Shown piece after piece: positions 37,883 through 49,340 of a stretch of DNA of 64,000 bases. The stretch is taken from NCBI GenBank assembly GCA_027574665.1, contig CM050655.1:9791170-9855169 (forward strand), given 5' to 3'. Source of the DNA: Rhynochetos jubatus. Taxonomy: Eukaryota > Chordata > Aves > Eurypygiformes > Rhynochetidae. Position 1 is the first letter of the stretch; the number at the start of each line of letters is the position of its first letter. Under the pieces are notes generated by a model. That model saw only the letters and a program-made list of their open reading frames with translations, was not told where the DNA came from and made no database searches. Made by a program: the position numbers and the translations under genes.

Positions 37883-40800
37883 ATCTGACCTGATTTCAGA
37901 AGAGATAGAGTTGTTCTCTTACTAGCAAAAAACCCCGTGTATTTTTAATTACCTGTAACAAGAATCTGATGTTAATTTCAGTGGTTTTGAAAGTGATGTC
38001 GCTAGTCTAATCTACAAAGATAGTTTGTAGTGGTCTTAAGCAGGATTAGGCCCTGTGTCTCGTTCTCCTAGGGTGCTTGTAAGTAATCTAGGTCAGGTCA
38101 TGTTCATCCTGCTGCAGCTGGATATTTATCTGTTCAAGGTAGCTGCCAGTTAAAGCCTGAATTTCTCAACAAGCAGGAATTTTAAACAACACTGGAGAGG
38201 TATCTCATGATGCAGGAGGTGGAAGGGTGTTGGGGTTTCTCTGGCTGGTAAAGCACAGGTTGAAAGTCCATCCCCTCAGCTCCTGTGTGCATTGGAGGCA
38301 GCCAGTTGCCTGCAGTGAGGCCTGGCTAGATTAAGTGCTAGGAGAAGGGCAGGGCAGTGGGCAGCCTTCCACCAGATGGTACAAACGAGCAATCTCTGCA
38401 CTAGAGGAGTGAATTCTGGAAGAGATCCCCAATGTGCAAAGTTAATCAAGTTGTGGTCTAATTAAACCACATTACTGCTGTTTTGTCTTTCTTCCTGTGG
38501 TGTCCAAGACAATAAGCTACAATAAAGGAGGCCTGGCAGCGTAGCTTTATGCATCTCTTAACAGGTCAAATAACTTTGGTATATGAGTGTTGATCATATG
38601 GAGAGACAAAAGGCTAAGATTTGTTAACTTTATCCCTCCTGCCAAGTTAACTTTAGTACCTTTTTGACAGTGCTAATTAAACCATATTTCATTCTTTTCC
38701 ATTCTGTAGTAGCTAAATGCTAACAAACCGAACTATTGAGCAGCTGAAACTTGTTTAAAATTACTTCTACTGTGTCATATACAAACTTTTGGGAGATATA
38801 GAACATTCTTAAGTCAGTTTCTCAACTTGAGAAAGAAACTCAGGTGTATTTATGCTGCCAATCTCTACAAGATCTCTAATGAACACCTAAGCACACCGAG
38901 CACCACCAGGCTATATTTTATGTGTATTTATTCTGGCTTTCTCAAGGGATACAGACAATTCAGTGGTGTTCAATGACTAATATAAGGTTCCCTTTATTCC
39001 TTTCTGTACTATAGTTACTGCTGTTAAAAATAACTGTAACAATATAAACATATTTCAGAAAGTGATGTAATTTTGGAAAAACAGAACTATAGAAAGGAAT
39101 CTTTAATAAATAGTAGTTAATTCTTTGTTTATTTCTATTGAAATACAGCTCAAAGCTGAATTCTAGTTTTCTTTACATCACCAGCACCAGACAGTGTAAA
39201 AGTGTAATGTTGGCATGTCCTGTAATTTTCTTGTGAGTTTTCTATACCTGGTATCTCTGTGTAAGTCCAGAATTCACCTAGAATCTCAACTTGACTTTCT
39301 TTAGCTTGTTTTTCAAACAAGTCTTTGGCTTACTACAGGGAACAACTTGAAAATCCACTATAACTTCTCAACAGCTAATAGACTAAACAATGAAAAGAAC
39401 TCAAAATACAATTAGGTTTTAGTATTGTGATCTCATGATTTGGAAATAATCTTGTTCATGAATTTTCACTGTTTGCATTTAACAATGTAACACAGTCAGA
39501 GCAAGACTAGAACCATTTTTTTTTCTTTGGTAAATGACAAAAGAGTCCTCTGCCTGGAATTCTTGTTCAGTTTTGCACCCAAAAATGTCTTGGAAAAAAT
39601 TGGAAATGCCTTAAAATGTACACCAGGTTATGGTCTTGTATTAAAGTAGTCGGGCATCACTACTCTGAAAGTAAGAGGATAAAAATTATATCAACTATTA
39701 TGAGAGCATAATGTGGTCCTATGTTTTCACTCCCTGTGGTGTACAAAGTATATAATTTCTTATTTCTACAGTTCATTTTTTTAGTAACAACTGCTACTTC
39801 TTAATTAATACATCAAATACCAGAATATCTAGTTACTAAAATTGTTCTGATTTTTCTCTGTAAGCTAATGTCTCTGCTCTCCTAGGAGAGCATCACAAAA
39901 CCCTCCCAAAAACCCACAGAAATGAATGACCTAATATTTTCATCTGAGAGTTAAGAGAATTCATACTCATTCTTCTTAATCACTCAGGAAAAAGTGAACC
40001 ACTTTCAATTATCTAACTGCTGGAACCACAAAGCAGAATGGACTCCCACTATAGAGCTGCAGGAGATTTCTAGTCACTTCCCTTTGTTGGGCTTCTGACA
40101 CTAGAGAGTCCTGAGGTTTTTGACTTTCACAGAGCAGATGCTCAATATTTTGAGGACCTGAAAACTACCCAAAAAAATTCTGAAAGTCTGATGCATGAAA
40201 AAGAAAACAAACCTTCTGAGAAATGGGAACTCAGACCAGAAGACCATGTAAATTGGGAGTCACTTTTCAGAAGCTTAGGATCTATACAGCTGTCTCAAAC
40301 ATTTTGGCCTGGAAAGTCCATCTTCAATTAGTCCACATATTTATCATATCTGAAAGATAGACAGTGCATATGCAAGAGTCTTTTGAAGCGTCACCATAGC
40401 TGAAAATTATGGTTTCATCAACGGGCTACAGAAAGCCCAGACTGGCTTCCCCTGAGCAATTTGGGCACTGGAGACTGTCTAGAACGTCTTTCTTGGTCCT
40501 GCAGTATCCCCCTGAAGTTTTGCCTCAAAATCGCTGCTCCCCATGTCTCTCCATTAGACTGTTCTGGGATACAAGACCTCTAAAGCACCCAGAGAACTTA
40601 GATGGGTGAGAGAAGATAGGAGAACAGATGGAATTTTGTCAATAATCAGGCATATTCCCATTAAAAACCAAAAAATGACAAAACCCAAACCAAACCAAAA
40701 CCAAAAAAAACCCCAAACATTTTAGGTTTGGTGAAACTTCTTGGAAGGGGTAGAGTTTTCTAATGGAATGCTTCTGGTCGATTAAACACAGATTAATCAG

Positions 40801-41599
40801 AATATTTTTGACCATCTAATTAGCCAGAAGGAGAAGCCATCAAATGTTGAGGAATCAATCTGATAATGAGAAGAATTTGCATTAAAAGGCTCATCAGTCT
40901 AATAGTGGCTGAGAGAACTGTATATGAAAGTCATGACAATTTAGCAGGTTAGCTCTAAGTATTCAAATGATAGATATAATTGGAGAGAAATGTTCTTATA
41001 TGCTTTATTAACTAGTTTTATGATGATCTACTAAAGAAATCTGCCATGTCTAGTTATGCTAGATGTCCATTCATCTGTCTGTCAACCCTTGCTCCTCGAA
41101 CGTGATTAGCGTTGACAGTAGGACAGAACTCAGCTCTGTTGCTGTCGATATACAAAGAACGTGCCTGGTAAATGGTACATTTCCCTCTTAGAGGGAAAGC
41201 TGCGATGTCAGCTCAATGCTTTTGGGAGACTCAAGAATCAGCTTTTGAGAAACCCACAGACAGGTACCTTGTATGCATGCCTGTTAATCATGCAGTTGCC
41301 TTTTTCTTGTCCAGTTTGCTATCACTGATTAGCAGAAATGTGTTAAACTCAAACTTTTGAGTTTTGCTCAGAAGGAAGAAAGACTGCTATGTGAAAAAAA
41401 AGCCCAAATCAACTGACCAAATGCTGCAGGCCCCCTCTGTTATGTAGGTTATAACAACAACCCAGGAGGAGGTTTCCGAGGCTTGGCACTCCTGCCATGC
41501 CAGCTGTAGGCACATATTGATCGGATTGGTGGCTATCTTGACAAGTCATGCAAATCTTGCAATGACACAAGGGACTGGGTCTTTGTTTTCAGATAGTAT
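37883..41599. other. Unique AT-rich DNA, no gene seen
   Basis: No gene, RNA or transposon is recognisable. Stop codons are dense in all frames. The only compositional feature is the A/C-rich simple repeat at 40663-40718. Confidence 0.6.
40663..40718. repeat. A/C-rich (CCAAA)n-like repeat
   Basis: Degenerate units CCAAAC, CCAAAA and CCCAAAC continue for about 55 bases, ending in AAAAAAAACCCCAAAC. Confidence 0.75.
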
Positions 41600-41603
41600 T
41601 TTC

Positions 41604-41872
41604 TTTTCTATTTCCTCCTGTCTTTCCCTGGGCCCTTCTCTTGCTTCCAGGATTTTACCACATCTGAAATGACAGTGTCAGAATGGCACAAAACGACATC
41701 ACACAGGATGTTACCACTTCAGGACAAGATGACTGAGGCAAGCTCAGGCTGTCTGAACCCCTACAAGAGCACTGTCATGTCTCATTCATGCCCTGATCAC
41801 AGCTGTAGGACTGGTAGTATTTTTCCTAGCACTGTGGTTTATTTTTTGAGGGAAGGCTTATTTGAATGGTGA
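41604..41872 (+). other. Strong acceptor-like tract plus open frame
   Basis: Positions 41604-41650 form a long pyrimidine-rich tract ending GCTTCCAG, an excellent splice-acceptor look. From the first base after it (41651) one frame stays open for 74 codons to TGA at 41870-41872, including a Met at 41669. The peptide has no family resemblance I can name. The only donor-like site inside, CTGGTAGTA near 41813, is weak, so if real this might be a terminal exon. Chance is quite possible because pyrimidine tracts are common. Confidence 0.15.
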
Positions 41873-41948
41873 TAATAATACAAGCAAAAGAGTTTGGACG
41901 TGCTGAACTGAGATAGAACCATTTCGGTTTCTGATTTGTTTTTTCTGT

Positions 41949-42503
41949 TCAGTAATCCAAGAGGTCTATGTTTTCTGGCTCTGAGTCTTCTTTCTTCTGA
42001 TGGGACTCACAGAAGTATGTATGTACACCAGGTAGCCCTCTGTAGACCTGTATCTCAACTTCTCCACACCAATTTACTGGTGCACTGAGACCCAACACAA
42101 TGCGTTTCCTTTGCTCCCTCTTTTCCTCTGCAGAGTCTCTGGTAGGTGGGTCAGAAAGCCAGGAATTGCCTTGATGTGACCGTGCAGTCTGACCTCGGGC
42201 ATCACACAAAGCTATTGCCTTCCTGCAATAACACATCTTTTCTCTCACATCTGACTTGTATTTGTTGCATTGTCGCTTTATTCTGTAACACATTTTCTCT
42301 CTGTCCTTTATCAGCTGTGGTTGTTGCAGCCTTCCGTGGGCTAAAGGAAAGAGAACACAATATGCACTAAGGGAGATGTCACAGCCCTGCCACACATTCA
42401 TTCTCGGCAAGCTTTTGTGCAAGAAGGAAGAAAAGGGCTGTGATGTGTATAGAAAGTACATATGGTGCAGGAGTAGCATTGTAACTACAAGATTCAACAG
42501 CAT
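41949..42503 (-). other. Unassigned ORF of 184 codons
   Basis: The second-longest open frame in the window; the residues have no recognised domain. The first 15 or so residues are hydrophobic (LLNLVVTMLLLHHM), a weak signal-like segment. A short internal repeat (REKMCYRIK and REKMCYCRK, near residues 69 and 88) reflects a duplicated TTTTCTCTC motif in the DNA. No splice sites or promoter frame it convincingly. Probably chance, but longer than expected. Confidence 0.12.
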
Positions 42504-43390
42504 TTACTCAGGGAACGCTTTTGAATCGAGAGGATCACAGAGTACAATCCATAAGGATACACATTTCAAGGGGGGAAGAAAAAATGCTGCGAAGGTTATA
42601 GTGTTGGTTTTCTTATCAAGGCAAAAAAGATAGCAAGCGTGCAATATTCAAGGGGACTGAGGAAGTCCAGCAAGCCTGTAATAACAGGTGCCTTGAAGTA
42701 TCACACGGATCAAGTAAGCCAACCAGACAAGTTTTATAGATGTTATTTCTCATTCCTCGAGTCTACTGCTTCTGAAAATTGTTTTAGTTCTGCTGTACAT
42801 GAGGTAAGAGGATGCTGTCATCTTAAATAACATGAGCAAAACTGAGAATTACAAAAATAAAAATAAGATTAGAGAAAGAAAGAAGAAATAAGACAAGCTT
42901 TCATTCAGATTTTGAGCCCTGGCTTCCCTCTTGCTCTGAGAGGGGAAAAGCTCTTGAAGAAGTCAAGGTGATGGTAAAGTTAAAGCAGGAAAGGGAGATT
43001 CAGTCATTTTATCTCATTATCTAACGAGATGTGTCCCTCTTTGGAGCTAAAATATGTTAGTGATTAAAGGCCTAATAGGAAAACCAACCACGAATTTAAA
43101 AAAAGGGGTTAAAAACCACCTTATAATTGTAGCAAGCCTGGAAAATGGATGACAAGGCTAGTACTCCTCCTGCCCTTCAGTGCTTTTGAAGGTGCCAGCT
43201 TCTGACCCAGTTTTTTTCTACCAGTGCTTCTCTTTCTTCGTTCTTCCACCAAATTTCAGCTGATGAAGTTTCCATGTTTTCATTAGTGAAGACTGAAGAC
43301 CACTGTATGGCTGGAACAAGACATAAGAAAGTGTATTTACAGTGCTGCAATTGCTTATTTAGTGGGCATGTTTACAAACAGGAGTCTAGA
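42504..43390. other. Unique AT-rich DNA, no gene seen
   Basis: Nothing recognisable. A GAGGTAAGAGG donor-like site near 42800 lacks a good acceptor upstream. Confidence 0.5.
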
Positions 43391-43460
43391 AACATATAAT
43401 ATATGGTATATTATATGTTAATTATATGTCATAATATAATATATGACTTATAATTATATG
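43391..43460. repeat. AT-rich palindromic cluster
   Basis: Positions 43391-43403 pair perfectly with 43407-43419 (13-bp stem, loop TGG). A second, shorter inverted pair, GTCATA (43428-43433) and TATGAC (43442-43447), follows. TAATTATATG is repeated directly at 43419-43428 and 43451-43460. Such stretches can extrude as cruciforms and are unstable, and they often arise from decayed AT microsatellites. Confidence 0.8.
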
Positions 43461-43623
43461 GTATAATGCTTAAAAATAGATTTAAAAGATTTGATAGGAA
43501 TACTTGTACAGTAAAGTTAAAAATCAGTCCTTAAAAATAAGATGTTCTATAATCCAGTGGAATATGATTTACAGTGGGGTGCTTTTCTAATCCTTATTTG
43601 TCTTGTCCCCTTTATTCTTGCAG

Positions 43624-43730
43624 CTAACACACCCATTGACTGTGGGGTGAATACTATGAGACTTCCTGGCTGGTTCTTGACCTCTGCAGGATAAATCTAC
43701 ACTGTGTTGTAACTGACATTCCTCCGGAAG
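43624..43730 (+). other. Candidate non-coding exon (107 nt)
   Basis: All core splice signals line up. A TTCTAAT branch-point-like motif has its A at 43590; 33 bases on, a pyrimidine tract (TTGTCTTGTCCCCTTTATTC) ends in TTGCAG at 43623. The donor at 43731 reads GGAAG/GTAAGCAGT. Within the 107 bases every forward frame has a stop (for example TGA and TAA), so this cannot be an internal coding exon. If transcribed, it would be an untranslated exon or part of a long non-coding RNA. A second acceptor-like TCTGCAG lies inside at 43683-43689. Neither the partner exons nor the transcript are identifiable here. Confidence 0.4.
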
Positions 43731-46700
43731 GTAAGCAGTCGTTTCTATTTGACACAATTGCTAACTAATGTTTTTAAGTACAGAATGTATTTGACAGTGT
43801 GTTGAATTTAATTTTGAAATTGCCCAAAAATTGTCAATGAAGGGACTGGAACGGGCACAGGTAGTTAGACATTGCAAGTCTTGGTTTTGCTGGAAACCAG
43901 AAGAAAACTTATGTTAACAAGGTGTCATTTTAAAGAAGGGCCATCTTGGGAAGTGCTGATTATCTGCTCCCATGTGTTGTAAGTCAGGGCTTGCTTGTCC
44001 AAAAAGAACAGAGAGGTTGTTAAAGAGTTTGCTTTGTCTTGCTCATCACGTATATATTTTAGTTAGGATTAAAATAAAATATTTAAAGTACCAGAAAAAC
44101 AGGAGGACTTGCAGTGACTGTTCCCCCAACAGACTTTTTCCAGACTGCTCACATATGTTGGTGAAACAAAGTGGCTCATTTGCTGAAGTAAAAAGATGGT
44201 GCCAGAGGGCTGTAGGACACATTGCTTTCTCCCATAAGGCTGCAGGTACCTGCTGTAAGACATGCTCATCACTTCAATATCCCTTTACTTAAATAATAAA
44301 TGTAATTAGCATTGCTTCCTGGCCTACATGGCTAGGACCGCTGGGCTTTGATCTGAGTTTCGGTTTTGAGCAGTCTGTTGGGTTGTTTCAATGGGAGCTT
44401 GCTGATCACCTGCTGTGCTTATTCATGGTCTCTGACATTACCCAAGACCTGGATTTTAAATAAAATCATGGCACATGCTTTATCTTAAAGGAAAAAATTA
44501 TTCTTGTCAGGAATAGTTTTATGAAATCTAGTTTATATTGTATCTTTTGTTGCTTGTCATCCATAATAGGTTTGAAATTATCCTGAATGTAATACAGTTA
44601 TTCTAACTATCAGTTGACAAATTTCCACGAATAATTCTTGGCTTAGGGTTTGTTTCATTTGTGAAATTCAAACAGGCCAAGTAATTGTCTGTTATATGTC
44701 TAGCTGAACTTTTCAGCATGATCCTTCTGCTAAGTCCAGGTAAAAGCTCAAAAATGTTTCTCTTTGAGTGTTCCTTAATATTTGTTCATGATGCATTTTG
44801 TGCACCTAGAAAAGGGACACAAGAAGTGTGAACACAGTAGAAGTAAACTAATGTGTCCATGCAAATAAATATTTGTGGTAAAAAACCCACCGGTGCTTTA
44901 TTGCTGCTTTTGTGTTTATAAAAACTGTGAGTGGAATAGGCAACTACAAGAATGTAAATTCCTGCTAAAATAGTCAAATCAAGAACTGGATGCTTTTGGA
45001 GAGACACGACTGAGCTAAATAAGATGTCTGGGCTCTCTAAAAAGTAGCTTGATTAAATGAGTTCAGAGCAGCTGATCTAGTGATGTGTCCTTGTTTAGAA
45101 GTTTTCAGTTTTGCTATGGTATAGGAATGGTACACACCTGTATGTCTGAGTTGTGTCTTGCACTTAACATCCCAACAGTACTTAGCATTAACAGGAAAGG
45201 ACCAGCTACATTTTAGTGGTTTCTACTATAAGGTAGTGGTGGTATCTATACACTCTTGCAATCTGTCTATAAATAAAGTACTTGCATGTAGTAGGTACAA
45301 AAATTCCGTATGTGTTAAAGCTAAGAAAATATGTTTGTGGCATGCTGTGATAGCAAAAAGCTGCCAGTTGAAGATGCTTAGAGGTTTGGAGCGTTAACAT
45401 TAGTCCTGGGAGAGAGGGATTGCGATAAGGCAATTATAGATGCGTGCTAAATTAATTAATCCCACAGCTTTATCACGCAGCTGATGTTTTTGAGAAATAA
45501 TTTGCAGGGAAAAAAGTTCCCTCATTCATCCACATATGGGATTTTCTGTTTAGTGATATTTTTGGTTAATGTTATGGATACAGAAGATGAAATTCTGGGG
45601 TAATAGCTTATCTATTTCTATACTATAACTTTTATTGAGGTTTTGTAACTGTGAGTTGCAAAAGGCAAATATTTGTATTGTTCAGTGGACTTAATACTGG
45701 TTGCAAATTGTCACAGATAGTAGACTTGAGTATTGATAGTTCTCTCTCTAACTAACGTATTTTAGATAGATTCGTGGTTCTTTGTTACGGAGTTATACAA
45801 AAATTCAACTCAAGTGACATTGGACATCCAAATACGAAACATTTAATCCAACCAGGTATAAGATGTTTAAGTCTCAGTTAGCTGTCTAGGATGGGCTGTG
45901 GCTAATGGAGTGAGATGGGAAGTGCTCAAGCTTCACAGGCATTACATGCCTTAGGTGCTCACCGCAGGGGGAGATGAGCCCCTTCTGTGATACCTGTGTT
46001 CTTCCCTGACTTCAAGGGCAGCCTAGAGAAGCTACCTCAGCCAGAAATATCTGTTTCAGGGATGTGGTGGAAAAGCTGACTCCTCAGCATAGCATTGGTA
46101 AGCACGCGGGAAAAGGTTAACAAACTTGGTGCTGTGTGGCACGTGCATCACACAAAAGGCAGCGGGGAGAAAAGGAGATAGGATTTTTCTGTATGTGTAT
46201 GTGTAGCCTAGGCTACTTGGCCATTGCAAAAGCTCTGAGTACAAAACTGAGTCATGTTAAGAATAAGTCCCAAGGTGAAGGAGAACAATTAAGGAATTTT
46301 TGTGAGGTGATGTGGCTATCTTAAGAACTGAAAGGTGGATGTGACCCAGACCTGAGGAAACCTTCAAAGGTGGAAAAACTTCTTCAAAAGTGTAAACCCT
46401 CTTCAGAAGTGAAGGGTGACGTTGTCAAAAGTGGCCTAACTTGAGGGAACACGGTAGTTGAGATTAAAGCTTTTAAGTTCTTTTTACCAGAAAGAATAAG
46501 AAAACCAGGATCATTTATCCATACTGTATATGCATACTTACAAAAAGGCATATGTATGCCTCTGATACGTTTGCCAGTTTCTGAACCGATTTACAGTAAT
46601 TGTACTTTACAAAATAAAGGGGCTGGGCTGGTACATGGGGTTATGACATACTGGCACTTATCCCAGGCTGCCAACATGTACAATTGAATCTCGTTTTTCA

Positions 46701-47284
46701 TTTCTGCTCCTGCTGTGAAAAATAAGTCTTGAAAACATTCATTGAAGTGCAGACTGATGCAGCAGTGTCTACCCACTTTTGCAACCTGAACCAGTGCCAC
46801 AGAGATGTGAACTGGCCCTTTCATTTCAATGGTTAACTCAGAGGTTAGATGATGGTAGCGCAGAAGTCAGTATTAAGTGTTATTTTGCAGAAGAGTGCGG
46901 AGGAATTGCGTCAGGCAGATTTACACGTCTGTCTCTCAGTGGCCCTTCATTTCCATGCAGATGGAGCTAGATAATAGTACATCTCGTCTTCTCGAAGTCA
47001 TAAATAGTATCCCTACATGCTAGTGCATCTCTCACCTTAATTTTTATGATACTAATAGAGGTAAAGTTTAGATTTCCATTTTGTTATGCTGTTAACAATC
47101 TTTCTGCATCTAGTTAATATGGAAAGCATTTTACCACCTTTTGAATTAGATTTTGTTATTTGAAAATGTTCTCTTTATCATGTTCTAAATTAAACTTTCA
47201 TGACTTTTCTATCTGCATATTTTTTTTGTCAAGGATGATACTGAAAATATTAAGGAGTTCATTAAAAATTATGATCAATTAATT
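43731..47284. other. Unique AT-rich DNA, no gene seen
   Basis: No transposon, RNA gene or coding exon is recognisable. Open frames are at most about 106 codons. Positions 45425-45510 are rich in TTAATTAAT-type cores and could be a conserved element, but this is only an impression. Confidence 0.5.
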
Positions 47285-47397
47285 TTATTACGGTAGCACT
47301 TAGAAGCCCCTGCTGAGACAGGAGACCTATTGCACTGGGCACTGTAGGGATACATAAAAGAGTGAGTTTCTGCTTCAAAGAGCTGAAAATTGAACCA
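47285..47397. mobile_element. Very old amniote dispersed repeat (MIR/L2-tail type)
   Basis: The order TTATTACGGTAGCACTTAGA, AGCCCCTGCTGAGACAGGAG, CTATTGCACTGGGCACTGTA, TACATAAAAGAGTGAG, CTTCAAAGAGCTGAAAAT matches a repeat abundant in turtle and crocodilian genomes and related to the 'GGCACTGT...ACAAAGAGCTTAC' 3' ends of L2/MIR-type elements. About three in four positions seem to agree with the sequence as I remember it. It is a fossil insertion from before birds diverged. The exact Repbase name and the element's own polarity are uncertain. Confidence 0.6.
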
Positions 47398-48839
47398 GAA
47401 AATACATGTTTCTCTTGGCTTCAGGGAAACTGTATAAGGGCTTTTGTGATATTCTTGAGCAAGCTGGAAGCCCCTGTTTCATTGAAACCTTTTCTTTTAC
47501 ATTCCACAGTTTCATAAAAAATATATAATGAATGAAACTGGATTCAATTTTCAATTAAAAGCCTCTTGGCCTATCTGCTGCTCTGTCTCCCCACAGCCTG
47601 CTCATTTTGGTTTCCTCATTCTTCCTGTGCAGGTACTATACAGCAGCCCAATGTTCCCTGTTCAGCAAACCTTTTCATACAACCACATTTGTGTCTTGTC
47701 GTCACATTTCTAATACTGAATTTTCATATTTCGAAGGGATTTTTACTTCCCGTTTGTTAGTTCTTTAGTTATGTGGAAATAGTCAAAACTTTCAAATCAG
47801 TGAGGAAGAAAAGGAGCAAGGAAAGAATGGCATCTCCTCTCTCATTCTTCTTTCTACCAGCTCTATTAGCCAAGTAGTTAGTAAAATGCTCTATGAGAAG
47901 TGCAGGTTCAGACCATGTTCTCTCTTACCACTAGTCTTGAGTCAGTTTTTCTTCATTGTACAATAGCAAGTGAAAAAAAGAAGGGAGCAGAGCTGAAGGT
48001 TGTTGCCTTTGTTGATGCAAAGGCAGGGAGAAATCTGCCTTGAGAAGCAAAGTAGACGGGCAAGCTACTAGGTTCACAAAATAAATCTTGCATTGTGCTC
48101 ATGTTTAGCCTTACTACTAAGTTTCTGCTTTGCACGTAGAGAGGTGTCCCTCTAAGCTCTCTCCTACCAGCCTAAGAAGCTGGGAAGGAGGCTATGTGTG
48201 GGGGGCAGCCCCAGAGGGTGCCAAGCAAACTGTGAAGTGACTGATTAGTGCAGACAGTGACGGAACAAGTTCCAGCCAAGCGTGATCGCTTCTAAGGGGA
48301 AATGGCTTTGTTTCAACCTGACTATTGTTCTCTGATAATCTGCAAAGCTGGAGTGGAATTCAAAGCAGCGTTGGTCTGAGCATTAATCTAATGCACAGTG
48401 GTTTCTTGCAACTTGCTCTGATCTCCAGTGCCTTTAATCTGGCAGTAAATTTTGATTTGATTTCTCTTTATTATATACCTTCCCAAGGAGACGGTAAGCA
48501 GGGAGCTGAGGGAAGCTGCCCAGACCAGTTGGTATTAGGTGGCCTGCTGGAGGTCATTGTGAAGGGAAAAAAACCCCAGGTTCTCAGGCTCTCAAATCTA
48601 TTTTCTCTTAAGAAAAAAAAAAAAAAAAGCTGATGGTTTTAAATTAAGTAAAACAAGGAGCTAAATCACCTTCTGAAAATGAATTACTGAACAGGAACAT
48701 AATCTCTCTCCCATGAATTTCTGTAGATGACAACCAAGTTCCCTACAGTCTCTTTCTGACAGACAAAACTGTTCTTTAGTTTGCTGTGGAATCTGGTGAA
48801 TTATATTATCTGACTCAGAAACTCCACGAGGACTACTCC
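47398..48839. other. Unique DNA, no gene seen
   Basis: No gene is recognisable. Positions 48240-48495 hold a motif-dense stretch with an ACGGTAAGC donor-like site (48491-48499) and a 102-codon plus frame (48325-48633) that ends in a 16-A run; the frame looks like no known protein. Confidence 0.45.
48613..48628. repeat. Poly-A run (16 A)
   Basis: Homopolymer following TTTTCTCTTAAG. No AATAAA signal precedes it at the usual distance. Confidence 0.95.
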
Positions 48840-49340
48840 TGTCTGCTCCAAAGCACTTGGCTTTCAGGGGTGCAACCGCCATTTCTCACACTAGGCATGA
48901 GGTGCTGCAGTCCCAAACCAGTTGCAAGGCTCGTGTTGCTGAGGCAGACTAGGGCTGGATGGTCCAAGGCCAGGCAGCAGGGCTCGGAGGAGGCCTGGCT
49001 GCAAGGTGAGAGCCAGCTCCTTCCCCAGATTTCTTCTTGTTAACATCTACCTGCTGCTTCTGGGGGAGGCTGTGCCGCCAGATGAAGCAAACTTTCATGT
49101 GCCAAGTTCCAGCAGAACTTAGCTCCGTGAAGGGCAGCCCCGGCTTTCTCTCAGCGCGTGGCTGTGTCACGCTTCCCTTGGATTCAGCGCGTGCTGATAA
49201 CAGACCTGTGTTCCACTCGATCTACTTGGGATCAGTTGGGGCTCTGCCAGGGGATTTGCCACTTCAGTGTTTCCTCAGGAAATATGAAGCAGGCAGCCTC
49301 TTGCCAGCTGCTCAGCGATGGAGCCAAATGGAGCCTCTGA
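48840..49340. other. GC-richer block, open on both strands
   Basis: About 500 bases are richer in G and C than the flanks, with several CpGs (TCAGCGCGTGG, GGATTCAGCGCGTGC, TGCCGCCAG). Open frames of 60-104 codons overlap on both strands, as expected from GC content. Inside, 48868-49005 is bounded by an acceptor-like CTTTCAG and a strong donor-like CAAG/GTGAGA and is open in one frame, but I do not recognise the peptide. It may be a regulatory element, an exon or an unclassified repeat. Confidence 0.3.
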
